A DNA stretch of 26,272 nt from a bacterium. GTDB lineage: Bacteria; Bacillota_I; Bacilli_A; RFN20; CAG-826. The DNA lies in assembly GCA_019421105.1 (NCBI GenBank), contig JAHZFY010000005.1, positions 1-26,272 on the forward strand, in the 5' to 3' direction. Under the pieces are notes generated by a model that saw nothing but the letters and a program-made list of their open reading frames with translations, searched no databases and was not told the origin of the DNA. The position numbers and the translations under genes are program-made. Shown here piece by piece: positions 8,196-16,411 of this stretch (the stretch's first letter is position 1; each line of letters opens with the position of its first letter).

Positions 8196-9692
8196 ATGAA
8201 AGCAAATCGTTTATTAACATTGCTTCCTGTCGTAGGCGTCATGGTCTTAGCTGCAAGTTGTGCTCCTAGTAAAGGTCCAACTTCAGACAAACCAAGTTCT
8301 GAGCCAGGAACAAGTACATCAACATCAACACCAGATGACACTGGTCCATTCATCAAAGAAAAAACTACTATTACATTCTGGAACACATTCTCTTATGAAA
8401 CACAAATCACAAACATGATTAATGCTTTTAAAGAAGTAGAACCAAATGTTGAAGTCATCAATGTTAAACAATCCGGTAGTTATAACGATTTAAAAGATAT
8501 GACCGTTAAAGGTTTTGCTGCAGACAACTACCCAGATTTAGTTGTTGCTTATCCTGATCACGTTGCAGAATACATCGATTATGGCAAAGCAATTAACTTA
8601 GACAATTATATGGATAATAAAACATATGGTTGGACAGCAGCTGAAAAATTAGATATCGTTCCTAACTATTTAGCAGAAGGACAACAATATCCAATCAAAG
8701 GTACTTATTCATTACCTATGGCTAAATCAACCGAAGCAATGTTTTACAATGCTAACTTAATCGGTATTGATTTATCTAAATATGATGCAAGCATCAATGG
8801 TGGTAAAGCATTATCTGAAGAATATTTAAATAATTTAACTTGGGAAGAATTATTCCAACACTTATGCCCAGCAATTATCAAATATAATAATGATTTACCT
8901 GAAGATAAAAAATTATTGAAAAACGATCAAGAATACCATGCTGTCTTTGCATATGACTCTGATGACAACTTATTCATCACATTAGCTCAACAATATGGCT
9001 ATGATTACACAGCTTTAGATGAAGCTACTGGTACTGGTAAAATCTTATTCAATAACCCAGAAATGAAAGCTTTAATGAAAGTCTTTAATAAAGCTTATAA
9101 AGATGGTTATATCATGTCTAAAGGTTCCGCTGGTGGTAAATACACTAACGAATTCTTTACAAAACAAAACACATTATTCTCAGTTGGTTCAACTGGTGGT
9201 GTCAAATATCAAAAATCTGATACATTCAACGTTAACGTTGCAAAAATCCCACATGCTGCAGGTCGCGATCCATTTGTTATCAACCAAGGACCATCTGTTG
9301 CATTCTTAGATCATAACGATCCAAATAGAGCATTAGCAACTTGGTTATTCTACAAATTCATGACAAATGAAAAGAATTCATTATCATGGGCATTAGAAAC
9401 TGGTTATATGCCAATTAGATTATCTAACTATACATCTGATGAATACTTAGATTATGCTTCAACTGACGGAAAACCAGATTTATCATTAGAATTATTACAA
9501 GCTAAAAATGCTGCTTATGTTTCTACAGTTTCTGATGATTTATTCACTTCTCCAGTCTTTAAAGGCTCATCCGCTGCTCGTACACAAGCTGGTTCAGTTA
9601 TGACACAATCCTTAACTGCTACAAATTGTGATGATGCATTCTTAAATGATCTATTCAAAAAAGCAGTTGATAACGTCTTATTAGAAATGTAA
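8196..9692 (+). CDS. Extracellular substrate-binding lipoprotein 1 (family 1 type)
   Basis: 498 residues from the ATG at 8196, chosen because AAGGAGG lies 7-13 bases upstream and the signal peptide starts there. An upstream in-frame ATG at 8151 would put 15 polar residues before the signal sequence. Lipobox LAASC with lipidated Cys22, then a Ser/Thr/Pro tether (about 24-48). The mature part begins with TTITFWNTFS and contains YPDHVAEY and FSVGSTGG, the layout of family 1 (sugar-type) solute-binding proteins. It delivers substrate to the permease pair encoded just upstream. It is clearly paralogous to the next gene product, sharing motifs in the same order. The ligand cannot be read from the sequence; the neighbouring nuclease suggests a nucleic-acid-derived ligand as an alternative to sugars. 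Confidence 0.92.
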   Translation: MKANRLLTLLPVVGVMVLAASCAPSKGPTSDKPSSEPGTSTSTSTPDDTGPFIKEKTTITFWNTFSYETQITNMINAFKEVEPNVEVINVKQSGSYNDLKDMTVKGFAADNYPDLVVAYPDHVAEYIDYGKAINLDNYMDNKTYGWTAAEKLDIVPNYLAEGQQYPIKGTYSLPMAKSTEAMFYNANLIGIDLSKYDASINGGKALSEEYLNNLTWEELFQHLCPAIIKYNNDLPEDKKLLKNDQEYHAVFAYDSDDNLFITLAQQYGYDYTALDEATGTGKILFNNPEMKALMKVFNKAYKDGYIMSKGSAGGKYTNEFFTKQNTLFSVGSTGGVKYQKSDTFNVNVAKIPHAAGRDPFVINQGPSVAFLDHNDPNRALATWLFYKFMTNEKNSLSWALETGYMPIRLSNYTSDEYLDYASTDGKPDLSLELLQAKNAAYVSTVSDDLFTSPVFKGSSAARTQAGSVMTQSLTATNCDDAFLNDLFKKAVDNVLLEM

Positions 9693-9762
9693 GTTTTATT
9701 TACCTTACAAGTAAAAAAAGTAAATAACGTTAATTATCATTCGCCTATAGGGAGGAAATTTT

Positions 9763-11244
9763 ATGAAAAAATCTATAACGTTAATTTGCCTATTGAGTAC
9801 ATTTTCTCTTTTAGGCGGATTGGTTGCGTGTAACCCTGGTAATCCAGGAAATTCAAGCGAATCTTCTTCCACCGGAGGGGTCACTCCTCCGGTTGGAAGT
9901 GTCCAAGTAAATTTTTGGCATACATTTGGTCAAGGCATCGTCGATGTTTTGGAAGTTAAAGCAAAAGAATTTAGCAAATTAGTTAAAGAAAATGAAGGCA
10001 TCGACGTCACCATTAACTTAGCTTATCAAGGTAGTTATGATGATATCGTCAATAAAATCAGCCAAGGTTTCTCAGCTGGTAATATTCCAACGATTGCTGT
10101 TGCATACCCAGATCATGTCGCTAATTATTTAGCTGCTGAACCAAATGATGGTGATTATGTCACTAATTTACAAACATTGATGGATGATCCAAAAATCGGC
10201 CTTGGTAAAGAGGCATATCTTAATGATATATATCCAGAATTTGATATCACTCCAGCATTCTTAGAAGAAGGTAGACAATTCATTAAAGAAGGTACATACA
10301 CTCTTCCATATATGAAATCTAGTGAAGTCATGTTTTATAACGAAGAAGCTGTTTATACTGCTTTAAAACTTCAAAATCCTGATTATGTTGGAACTGCTGC
10401 AGACTTTTTAAATGATATTACTTGGGATGAATTTATTGAATTTAATGAGTTTGTTAACGCACATAAAAAAGAAATCTTGTCTCCAATGACTACTCCAATT
10501 TTTTATGACTCAGATTCTAACTTATTTATCACTAAGATGTATCAAAATGAAATTGCATATTCTAGCATCGGCGCAGACGAAAAAGGTGTTATTGATTTTG
10601 AATCAGGCAAAGCCAGAAGCGATGCAGAAGCAATGGTCTTAAAATTAAAAGAACATCATGATAAAGGTTTATTGACCACTAAAGGTTTAGAAGGAAAATA
10701 CGGAAGTGATTACTTCACCCAAATGCAATCAATCTTCTCAATTGGTTCTAGTGGTGGTGCTGGTTATAACTTCCCAACTTCCGACACATTTACTGTTGGT
10801 GTTTGTAAAGTTCCTTATGATAACAACAACCCAATGTATGTTTCCCAAGGACCTTCATTATGTATGTTAAAAAACCCAGCTGACAAAGCTGAAGTTACAA
10901 ATGCAAAAACCATCTATGGTTGGAAATTTATCAAATACTTATTAACTCCAGAAAATAACGTTCAAATCTGTATTTCTGGTTCGGAAGGTTATATTCCTAT
11001 TAGAACTAGCGCTTTCTCTACTGACGCTTACTTAGAATTCTTAGAAGGTGGAGAAAACTTCGCTAAAACCGCTCACGTCTTATTAGAAGATATTGAAGGA
11101 CATTACTTAAATACTCCTGTCTTTACAGGTTCTGCTAAATTAAGAGACGAAGTCGGTGGAATTATTACTCAAGTATTAAATGGTAATAAAGAAGTTAGCA
11201 AAGCATTTGAAGACGCTATTAACACAACAAAATTAGCAATGTAA
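9763..11244 (+). CDS. Extracellular substrate-binding lipoprotein 2 (paralogue)
   Basis: 493 residues. Signal peptide with lipobox LVAC, lipidated Cys23, followed by a short Gly/Ser/Asn-rich tether. The mature part starts VNFWHTFGQ and contains YPDHVANY, FSIGSSGGAGY and SQGPSLCML, matching binding protein 1 block by block (YPDHVAEY, FSVGSTGG, NQGPSVAFL). The pair therefore arose by tandem duplication and has diverged substantially. Both share one permease pair and one ATPase, so they may widen the substrate range or bind different parts of a polymer. A GGGAGG ribosome binding site precedes the ATG. The gene lies 70 bp after the first paralogue; that gap holds no convincing promoter. Confidence 0.92.
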   Translation: MKKSITLICLLSTFSLLGGLVACNPGNPGNSSESSSTGGVTPPVGSVQVNFWHTFGQGIVDVLEVKAKEFSKLVKENEGIDVTINLAYQGSYDDIVNKISQGFSAGNIPTIAVAYPDHVANYLAAEPNDGDYVTNLQTLMDDPKIGLGKEAYLNDIYPEFDITPAFLEEGRQFIKEGTYTLPYMKSSEVMFYNEEAVYTALKLQNPDYVGTAADFLNDITWDEFIEFNEFVNAHKKEILSPMTTPIFYDSDSNLFITKMYQNEIAYSSIGADEKGVIDFESGKARSDAEAMVLKLKEHHDKGLLTTKGLEGKYGSDYFTQMQSIFSIGSSGGAGYNFPTSDTFTVGVCKVPYDNNNPMYVSQGPSLCMLKNPADKAEVTNAKTIYGWKFIKYLLTPENNVQICISGSEGYIPIRTSAFSTDAYLEFLEGGENFAKTAHVLLEDIEGHYLNTPVFTGSAKLRDEVGGIITQVLNGNKEVSKAFEDAINTTKLAM

Positions 11245-11268
11245 TTTATCCTTGAAGGAGGAATAAAC

Positions 11269-12723
11269 ATGAAATTAAAATTTATTACTTTACCAATTGC
11301 GTTATTGCTATTAGGCGTGGTAGCAGGCTGTGCGCCTACAACCACAACAACTAGCGGTGATCCAGGTACTACAACTACAACTACCACTGAAGAACCTAAA
11401 GAGTTTGTTGACTATGTCAATAATGGCTCGGTTAAGTTGACTCACGACTATGCTGGAAAAGATTTTTATAAAGATGGTGTTGGTCAAGTTGAATTAAAAA
11501 CTTGTATCGATGGTGATACTGCTCATTTTTATCCGGTGGTAGAAACAACATCTAGAGATCCTATTAAAGCTCGTTTCTTTGGTATTGATACTCCTGAATC
11601 AACTGGTAAAGTTCAAAAATGGGGTAGACCTGCCTCTAATTTCACAAAAGAAAAATTAAATTTAGCTGCAGAAAATGGAACAATCGTCGTTTCATCTCCT
11701 TTTGAAGGATATAAAAAACCAGTACCTGATAGCACTGGTGAAAGATATGTTTCATTAGTTTGGGTTAACTTAGAAAAAAAGAATGCTCCATATGATGAAT
11801 TGGTTTTATTAAATCTTTGGATTGTTCAAGAAGGTTTATCTTGGGTCAAAAATGTTTTAGATATGCCAAGATACGCTGATACATTCTATGCTGCTGAACA
11901 ACAAGCAAGAGATTTTAAATTAAACATGTTCTCTGATAAAGAAGATCCAACATGGCCAGATTCTGAATATCAAGTCACTTCATTATTAGATTTAAAACGC
12001 GATATGGAAAATTGTTTAAAAGATCCAAATTATGAAAGTGCTTACGATAATGTTAGAGTTCGCATTACAGGCGCTGTTGCTGGCTTCTCTAATCACATTT
12101 TGTACTTACAAGATTATTTTAATGAAGAAGAATCTGGAACACCTGGTGGTGAATATGCATCTGTAAATATTTTCACAGGTATGTCTCCAATTAACTCTAA
12201 ATATACTAAACCAAACACATATTTAGAGGTTTATGGTCTTGCTCAATATACAGAAAATTTCGGTTTCCAAATCACCGATACAGAAGGTAGATTCCCAACT
12301 GTTTCATATAATGATACTAATACTAAGATTTTATTAAAAGCTGAAGAAAATGTTGACGAACATCAATTGCACACATTTGAATACACTCCAGCTGAATTAG
12401 ACAAAGTCGTTCAAGATAAAAACTATGAATCATTAAATTGCTCTGTTAAAGTTACAGAAAAAGTTAAAGTCTCACGTGCATATGTTGCACATAGCGATGA
12501 AATTACATTATCTTTTGAAAATCACGATTTCCAAGTCTATATTTCATTCATGTATCGTCCAGATCCAGAACAAGTCAATTTATTCTGGACTAAAGAAGCA
12601 GACTTTGTTGGTCAAGAATTCTTGATTAGCGGTGTTTATACATACCACAAAACCATGAGTGGCAAAATTGTTTATCAAATTAACCCAAATAACAGTAACG
12701 ATTTAGTTTGGGTTAAAAAATAA
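11269..12723 (+). CDS. Surface thermonuclease (SNase-like) lipoprotein with C-terminal OB-like domains
   Basis: 484 residues. Lipobox VAGC gives lipidated Cys21, then a Thr-rich tether (23-40). Residues about 72-222 match staphylococcal nuclease: CIDGDT (79-84), ARFFGIDTPES (101-111), a WGRPASNFTKEKL block (118-130) corresponding to the SNase Gly-x-x-Ala-x-x-FTK block, and TGERYVSLVW (156-165). The catalytic trio of SNase (Arg35, Glu43, Arg87) corresponds to Arg102, Glu110 and Arg159, with Ca2+-ligand Asp83 and Asp107, so a Ca2+-dependent, sugar-nonspecific nuclease is expected on the outer face of the membrane. Residues about 240-345 and 385-475 look like OB-fold modules, as in multidomain secreted nucleases, and may grip nucleic acid (inference). 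It starts 24 bp after binding protein 2, with ribosome binding site AAGGAGG, so it is part of the transporter operon. Confidence 0.88.
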   Translation: MKLKFITLPIALLLLGVVAGCAPTTTTTSGDPGTTTTTTTEEPKEFVDYVNNGSVKLTHDYAGKDFYKDGVGQVELKTCIDGDTAHFYPVVETTSRDPIKARFFGIDTPESTGKVQKWGRPASNFTKEKLNLAAENGTIVVSSPFEGYKKPVPDSTGERYVSLVWVNLEKKNAPYDELVLLNLWIVQEGLSWVKNVLDMPRYADTFYAAEQQARDFKLNMFSDKEDPTWPDSEYQVTSLLDLKRDMENCLKDPNYESAYDNVRVRITGAVAGFSNHILYLQDYFNEEESGTPGGEYASVNIFTGMSPINSKYTKPNTYLEVYGLAQYTENFGFQITDTEGRFPTVSYNDTNTKILLKAEENVDEHQLHTFEYTPAELDKVVQDKNYESLNCSVKVTEKVKVSRAYVAHSDEITLSFENHDFQVYISFMYRPDPEQVNLFWTKEADFVGQEFLISGVYTYHKTMSGKIVYQINPNNSNDLVWVKK

Positions 12724-12743
12724 TAACGAAAGGGGGTCATGAT

Positions 12744-13220
12744 ATGTATTGCTGCCATTGCGCTAAAAAAATCGATGAAAAAAAGATTGAAAAGAAACAA
12801 TCTTCATATTCTGTCATCGAACAAGATATTGATTTTGATGCTAAAGTGACTTATGTTTGTCCACGCTGTGGTCATATAATTCACGATAATATAGATGAAG
12901 CTGAAGTCAAATCATTATCTCAAGCAGCTCATGCTGAGCTTCAAAGAGGAAGAAATTTGTTTGCTATTGGCATGGGAAATGTTTCTATTGGCTTAATTGC
13001 TGTCATGATTGCTATTATCTTCTTTCTATTAGCAAGAAAACCATCCAATCAATTCGAATTAGTTACGGATTGTGCAGAGTTTTATGTCTCAATGGTTTTA
13101 TTTGCTGTTTCATTTGTGCTTTTAACTGCTGGAATAGTATACGTTTTATATGGCGTATTCAAAGGCAAACACTATTCTATGCTTTTAAAGGATATAAATA
13201 ATAAGACTTTTATTCAGTAG
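12744..13220 (+). CDS. Small zinc-ribbon protein with two TM helices
   Basis: 158 residues. Two CxxC knuckles, C3-C6 and C39-C42 (VCPRCGH), form a probable zinc ribbon at the N-terminus with a charged linker between them. Helices are predicted at about 73-97 and 112-139, followed by a short polar tail. This hairpin topology places the zinc ribbon and the C-terminus on the same side, probably the cytoplasm. I do not recognise a specific family; such proteins are usually listed as zinc-ribbon domain-containing. The ribosome binding site is a G-rich AAGGGGG. It is the only gene in the window that ends in TAG. Its position, 20 bp after the nuclease gene, suggests a role tied to the export or transport operon, but no function can be assigned. 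Confidence 0.75.
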   Translation: MYCCHCAKKIDEKKIEKKQSSYSVIEQDIDFDAKVTYVCPRCGHIIHDNIDEAEVKSLSQAAHAELQRGRNLFAIGMGNVSIGLIAVMIAIIFFLLARKPSNQFELVTDCAEFYVSMVLFAVSFVLLTAGIVYVLYGVFKGKHYSMLLKDINNKTFIQ

Positions 13221-13291
13221 GTGAGAATAAATAAGTCATACCCATCATTCAGATATTCTGATAATTAAGATTGTAATAATAGGAGGAAATT

Positions 13292-16144
13292 ATGAAGAAA
13301 AGATTATTACCAATCGCATTGTTGGTAGTTCTTGGTCTTGTAGCGTGTAATCCAACAACTACAACTACAACAGAACCAACGTCAACTGAACCAACAACAA
13401 CAGAACCAACTTCTCCAACTACAAGTAGCGAGGAAGTAAAAAGTTTTGCAATTAAAAACAAAGAAGAATTGCAAGCTGATTGGAGAATTGGTGAAGGAAA
13501 CAGAACAATTGAATTTGAATCTGATCCTGTCATGAACGTCAATGCTGAAATCGCTGCTAAAAAATTAGTTATTACTAGTTCTGATACTACAGTAATTACA
13601 GTTATTGGTAAAAATTTATCCGCTCTTAAAGCAGGAACCGCTACCATCACTGCAACTTGGAGAGGCAAAACTGATACTGTTGAATTAACAGTTTTAGAAA
13701 AAGCACCAGTCATGGGCTTAAAAGCACTTAGAGAAGGCATTGCTTCTGGAGAACTTAAAGAAGGCGCTATTGTAGATTTCTATGGTGAAATTACCGCTAC
13801 AATGGAGCCAACCGAAGACCACTTATATTCTGGTATTTATGTCCAAGATGGCGAATATGCTATGATGGTTTATGCTGGATGTTGAGGCACAGCATGGTTT
13901 GAAAACGGATTAAATATCGGTGATAAAGTTTACGTCAATGGCTCTTTAGCACCATATAATGGTTTAAACGAAGTTAAACCAACTGAACTTAGAAAAATGG
14001 AAGATGGCGAATATGAAGTTGCTGCTCCAACCGCAATTGAAGTTACAGCTGAAACATATAACGCTACCGATCTCGCAGGAAACGATGGACGTTTATTTAC
14101 CATGAAAGATCTCACCTACGTTGATGGTAAAATTACGGATGTCACTGCACATACAAATATTAATTTTGAAGCTACTAAAAAAGATGGAACAAAAGTACCT
14201 GTCACATTTAGAGCTAACTATCACTTAGGAAAAACAGCTATGACTGAATTAAAAGAAGTCGTAGATGGTTTATCTGCTGGTGCAAAAGTTGATTTAACTG
14301 GTGTTATTAACTGGTTTAAAACTCCTCAACTTGCTCCACAATTCTTAGCAGGCAAGACTCCTGCACAAAACATTACTGTTCACACACAACCAAACCCAAC
14401 TGCTTTAACAATCAATGGTCCAAAAGAAGTTAAAGCAACTGAAACAATCACATTAACAGCTTCTACTGAACCTGCTGGTTCATCTCCTGCTGTTACATGG
14501 AAATCAAGCGATGATACAATCGCAACTATCGATGAAAACGGTGTTGTTACTGGTGTTAAAGAAGGTAAAGTTACAATTACCGCAACATCTAAAGCTGTCG
14601 AAACATTAACTGCTACTTATGAAGTTACAGTTACTAAAGCCCCTGTCTTAAATGGTCCTACACCAGCTGAAGAATTCGTTGTTGGTGGATATTATAAAAT
14701 TGGTGTCTTCCAAGGCAATCTTAAAAAAGATTTATTCTTAACAGGTGAAATGGTTGGCAATTTTGGTGCTACAACAGAAAATTATGCTGATGCAGCTACA
14801 TTCCTTGTTGGCGGTACAAAAGATGCTTATACATTAAAAACTGGCGATAAGTATTTAGGTATGACTCAATCTGAAAAAGATGGAAAAACATATATTAATG
14901 TTGCTTATTTAGCCGAAGAATTCACATGGAAATATAATGCCGAACACAATACATTTGCTCAAACTATGGGTGGAGAAGAATACTATTTAGGCACATATAA
15001 ATCTTTTGATACATTTAGTGCATCTAAATTATCTTATGCTGCTACTAGCTTCGTTTCTCACTTATATGAATACGCTGTAAGTCCTGAAGAAGCTGAAACA
15101 GTTGCTGAAGGCGACTTCTATTTTGGTATTTACCATGCTGGTTTAAAAAATTACTATTACTTAACTGGTGAAATGGATGGATACTATTTTGCAACAACAA
15201 CTGATGTTAGACTTGCTAAAAAAGTCACTGTTGCTAAATCTGGTGATGGTTACACATTAAAAATCAATGGAAAATACATGAACATCGTTGCTAGCGGCAA
15301 ATTTGTCAATGTTGTTTTCCAAGATGAACCTGCTGTCTGGGCTTATAATGCCGAAACAAAAACATTCACTGTTGATATTGACGGTGTTGCAAGATTCTTA
15401 GGTACTTCCGCATCAAAAACTTACGAAACATTATCTGCATGTAAAATTACAGATTTAGAAGGATCCTTTGCAGGAACATTATATAATGACGTCGTTTTAC
15501 CAAATCCAATTGGCTTAGTTGTCAGTGGTGATACTGAAGTCATTGCTGGTTTTAAAACTAACTTAGACGTCACTGTTTATCCAAAAACTGCTGATAAAGC
15601 AGTCACATGGGCATCAAGTGATGAAACCATCGCTACTGTTGATGCTAATGGTACTGTTACTGGCGTTAAAGAAGGTAAAGTAACAATCACAGCTACTTCT
15701 ACAATTAATACTGCTGTTAAAGCAACTTATGAATTTACAGTCACAAAAGCTCCTGAAGGCATGACAACAGCTACATTCGATTGCACAACTATTCCTGAAG
15801 GCGTTGAAAAAGGAAATCCTGTTGGCACTCTTAATTTAGATAGCAATGTTACTTTTACAGGTGCTACTGGTACTTCCGGTACTGATTTTAGATGGTGGAC
15901 TGATGGAATTAGAAGCTATGCTGGTAACACTGGTGCATTCAGCGTTGCAGAAGGCAAAACCATTTTAAAAATCACAATAGCTGCTAATGCTAATGTCGTT
16001 GGTTCAATCGAAAATGCTACTTATGATTTTGATGAAGCAACTAAAGTTGTTACTATTACTCCAACTGATGGTAGCTTACCAATCAATATGGAAATGGCAA
16101 AAGGAACTATCTTTACAATTACAGTAGTTTACGCTAACAAATAA
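13292..16144 (+). CDS. Large multidomain surface lipoprotein (OB-like, Ig-like, duplicated beta domains); contains an in-frame TGA
   Basis: 951 codons including the stop, if TGA at codon 198 is read as Trp; under the standard code it breaks into two pieces in the same frame. Lipobox LVAC gives Cys19, then a Thr/Pro/Glu-rich tether (20-48). Visible order: a divergent Ig-like module (about 50-120); OB-like modules (about 143-235 and 265-355), the TGA lying inside the first; Big_2-type Ig-like domain (about 370-449); two homologous beta-rich modules (about 457-595 and 601-735) sharing a W-x-YNAE-x-x-TF motif and a FLTGEM/YLTGEM motif; a second Big_2 domain (about 740-821); and a C-terminal beta domain (824-950). 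The two Big_2 domains share TGVKEGKVTITATS exactly. It is probably an adhesin or polymer-binding protein at the cell surface. It is last in the operon, with ribosome binding site AGGAGG and a strong terminator 17 bp after the stop. Confidence 0.85.
13883..13885 (+). other. In-frame TGA codon, read as Trp (inferred)
   Basis: Codon 198 of the large lipoprotein. Frame, codon style and the OB-like fold pattern continue unbroken on both sides (MVYAGC then GTAWFENG), and the next in-frame ATG is 111 bases downstream with no ribosome binding site. This argues against a true stop. Trp is inferred from the parallel case in PFOR; here the residue itself is not fixed by a known conserved position. Confidence 0.75.
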
Positions 16145-16160
16145 ATCTAATTTAATTAGT

Positions 16161-16193
16161 AAAAATGGTCGGGTTCAATCCTGACCATTTTTT
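16161..16193 (+). terminator. Rho-independent terminator of the ABC/nuclease operon
   Basis: AAAAATGGTCGGG and CCTGACCATTTTTT form a 9-bp stem (ATGGTC/GACCAT plus three more pairs including one G-T) around a short loop, flanked by A- and T-tracts. It lies 17 bp after the stop of the large lipoprotein gene and closes the cluster before the tRNA unit. Confidence 0.85.
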
Positions 16194-16221
16194 ATTTATA
16201 AAGCTAAAAATTATTAACATA

Positions 16222-16250
16222 TTGAAAAAGAAACATAATTGTTATATCAT
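16222..16250 (+). promoter_or_regulatory. Promoter of the tRNA-Lys gene
   Basis: TTGAAA (16222-16227), a 17-bp spacer and TATCAT (16245-16250). The predicted start is near 16257, five bases before the mature tRNA 5' end. An overlapping extended -10 reading (TGTTATATC) is also possible. Confidence 0.65.
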
Positions 16251-16261
16251 AACAAAGCGAT

Positions 16262-16337
16262 GGACCGTTAGCTCAGCTGGTAGAGCAACTGACTCTTAAT
16301 CAGTGGGTCATAGGTTCGATCCCTATACGGTTCACCA
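16262..16337 (+). tRNA. tRNA-Lys (anticodon CTT)
   Basis: A complete 76-base cloverleaf with encoded CCA. Acceptor GGACCGT pairs with ACGGTTC (one G-T). The D arm is GCTC...GAGC. The anticodon stem is ACTGA/TCAGT with loop CTCTTAA, giving anticodon CTT for AAG codons. The T arm is ATAGG/CCTAT with loop TTCGATC. It is a single-gene unit with its own promoter and terminator. Confidence 0.97.
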
Positions 16338-16340
16338 TTT

Positions 16341-16364
16341 AAAATACCACTCAGGTGGTTTTTT
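16341..16364 (+). terminator. Terminator of the tRNA-Lys gene
   Basis: ACCAC/GTGGT stem (16346-16350 with 16355-16359) and a TCAG loop, with an A-tract before and a run of T after, starting four bases past the tRNA CCA end. Confidence 0.85.
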
Positions 16365-16376
16365 ATTTTGTGTTTG

Positions 16377-16405
16377 TTGTTTTTAAATAACATATTTTTT
16401 ATAAT
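16377..16405 (+). promoter_or_regulatory. Promoter giving an apparently leaderless mRNA
   Basis: TTGTTT (16377-16382), exactly 17 bp, then perfect TATAAT (16400-16405). The downstream ATG begins at 16412, only six bases after the -10, at or next to the expected transcription start. No ribosome binding site exists before that ATG. The mRNA is therefore probably leaderless. Confidence 0.75.
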
Positions 16406-16411
16406 ATATAC

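Noticed and set aside
9725..9732. TAACGTTA palindrome between the two binding-protein genes as a catabolite-control site
   Set aside because: Only an 8-bp core matches, no promoter is associated, and A/T-rich gaps produce such palindromes by chance.
13355..13435. Repetitive ACAACT/ACAGAACC-rich DNA as a tandem repeat or CRISPR-like element
   Set aside because: It encodes the Thr/Pro/Glu tether after the lipobox. Similar low-complexity tethers occur in the other lipoproteins. There is no regular repeat-spacer structure.
13997..16144. Separate gene starting at the ATG at 13997
   Set aside because: No ribosome binding site or signal peptide, and the OB-like domain spans the junction in the same frame. 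Treated as one gene with UGA read as Trp.
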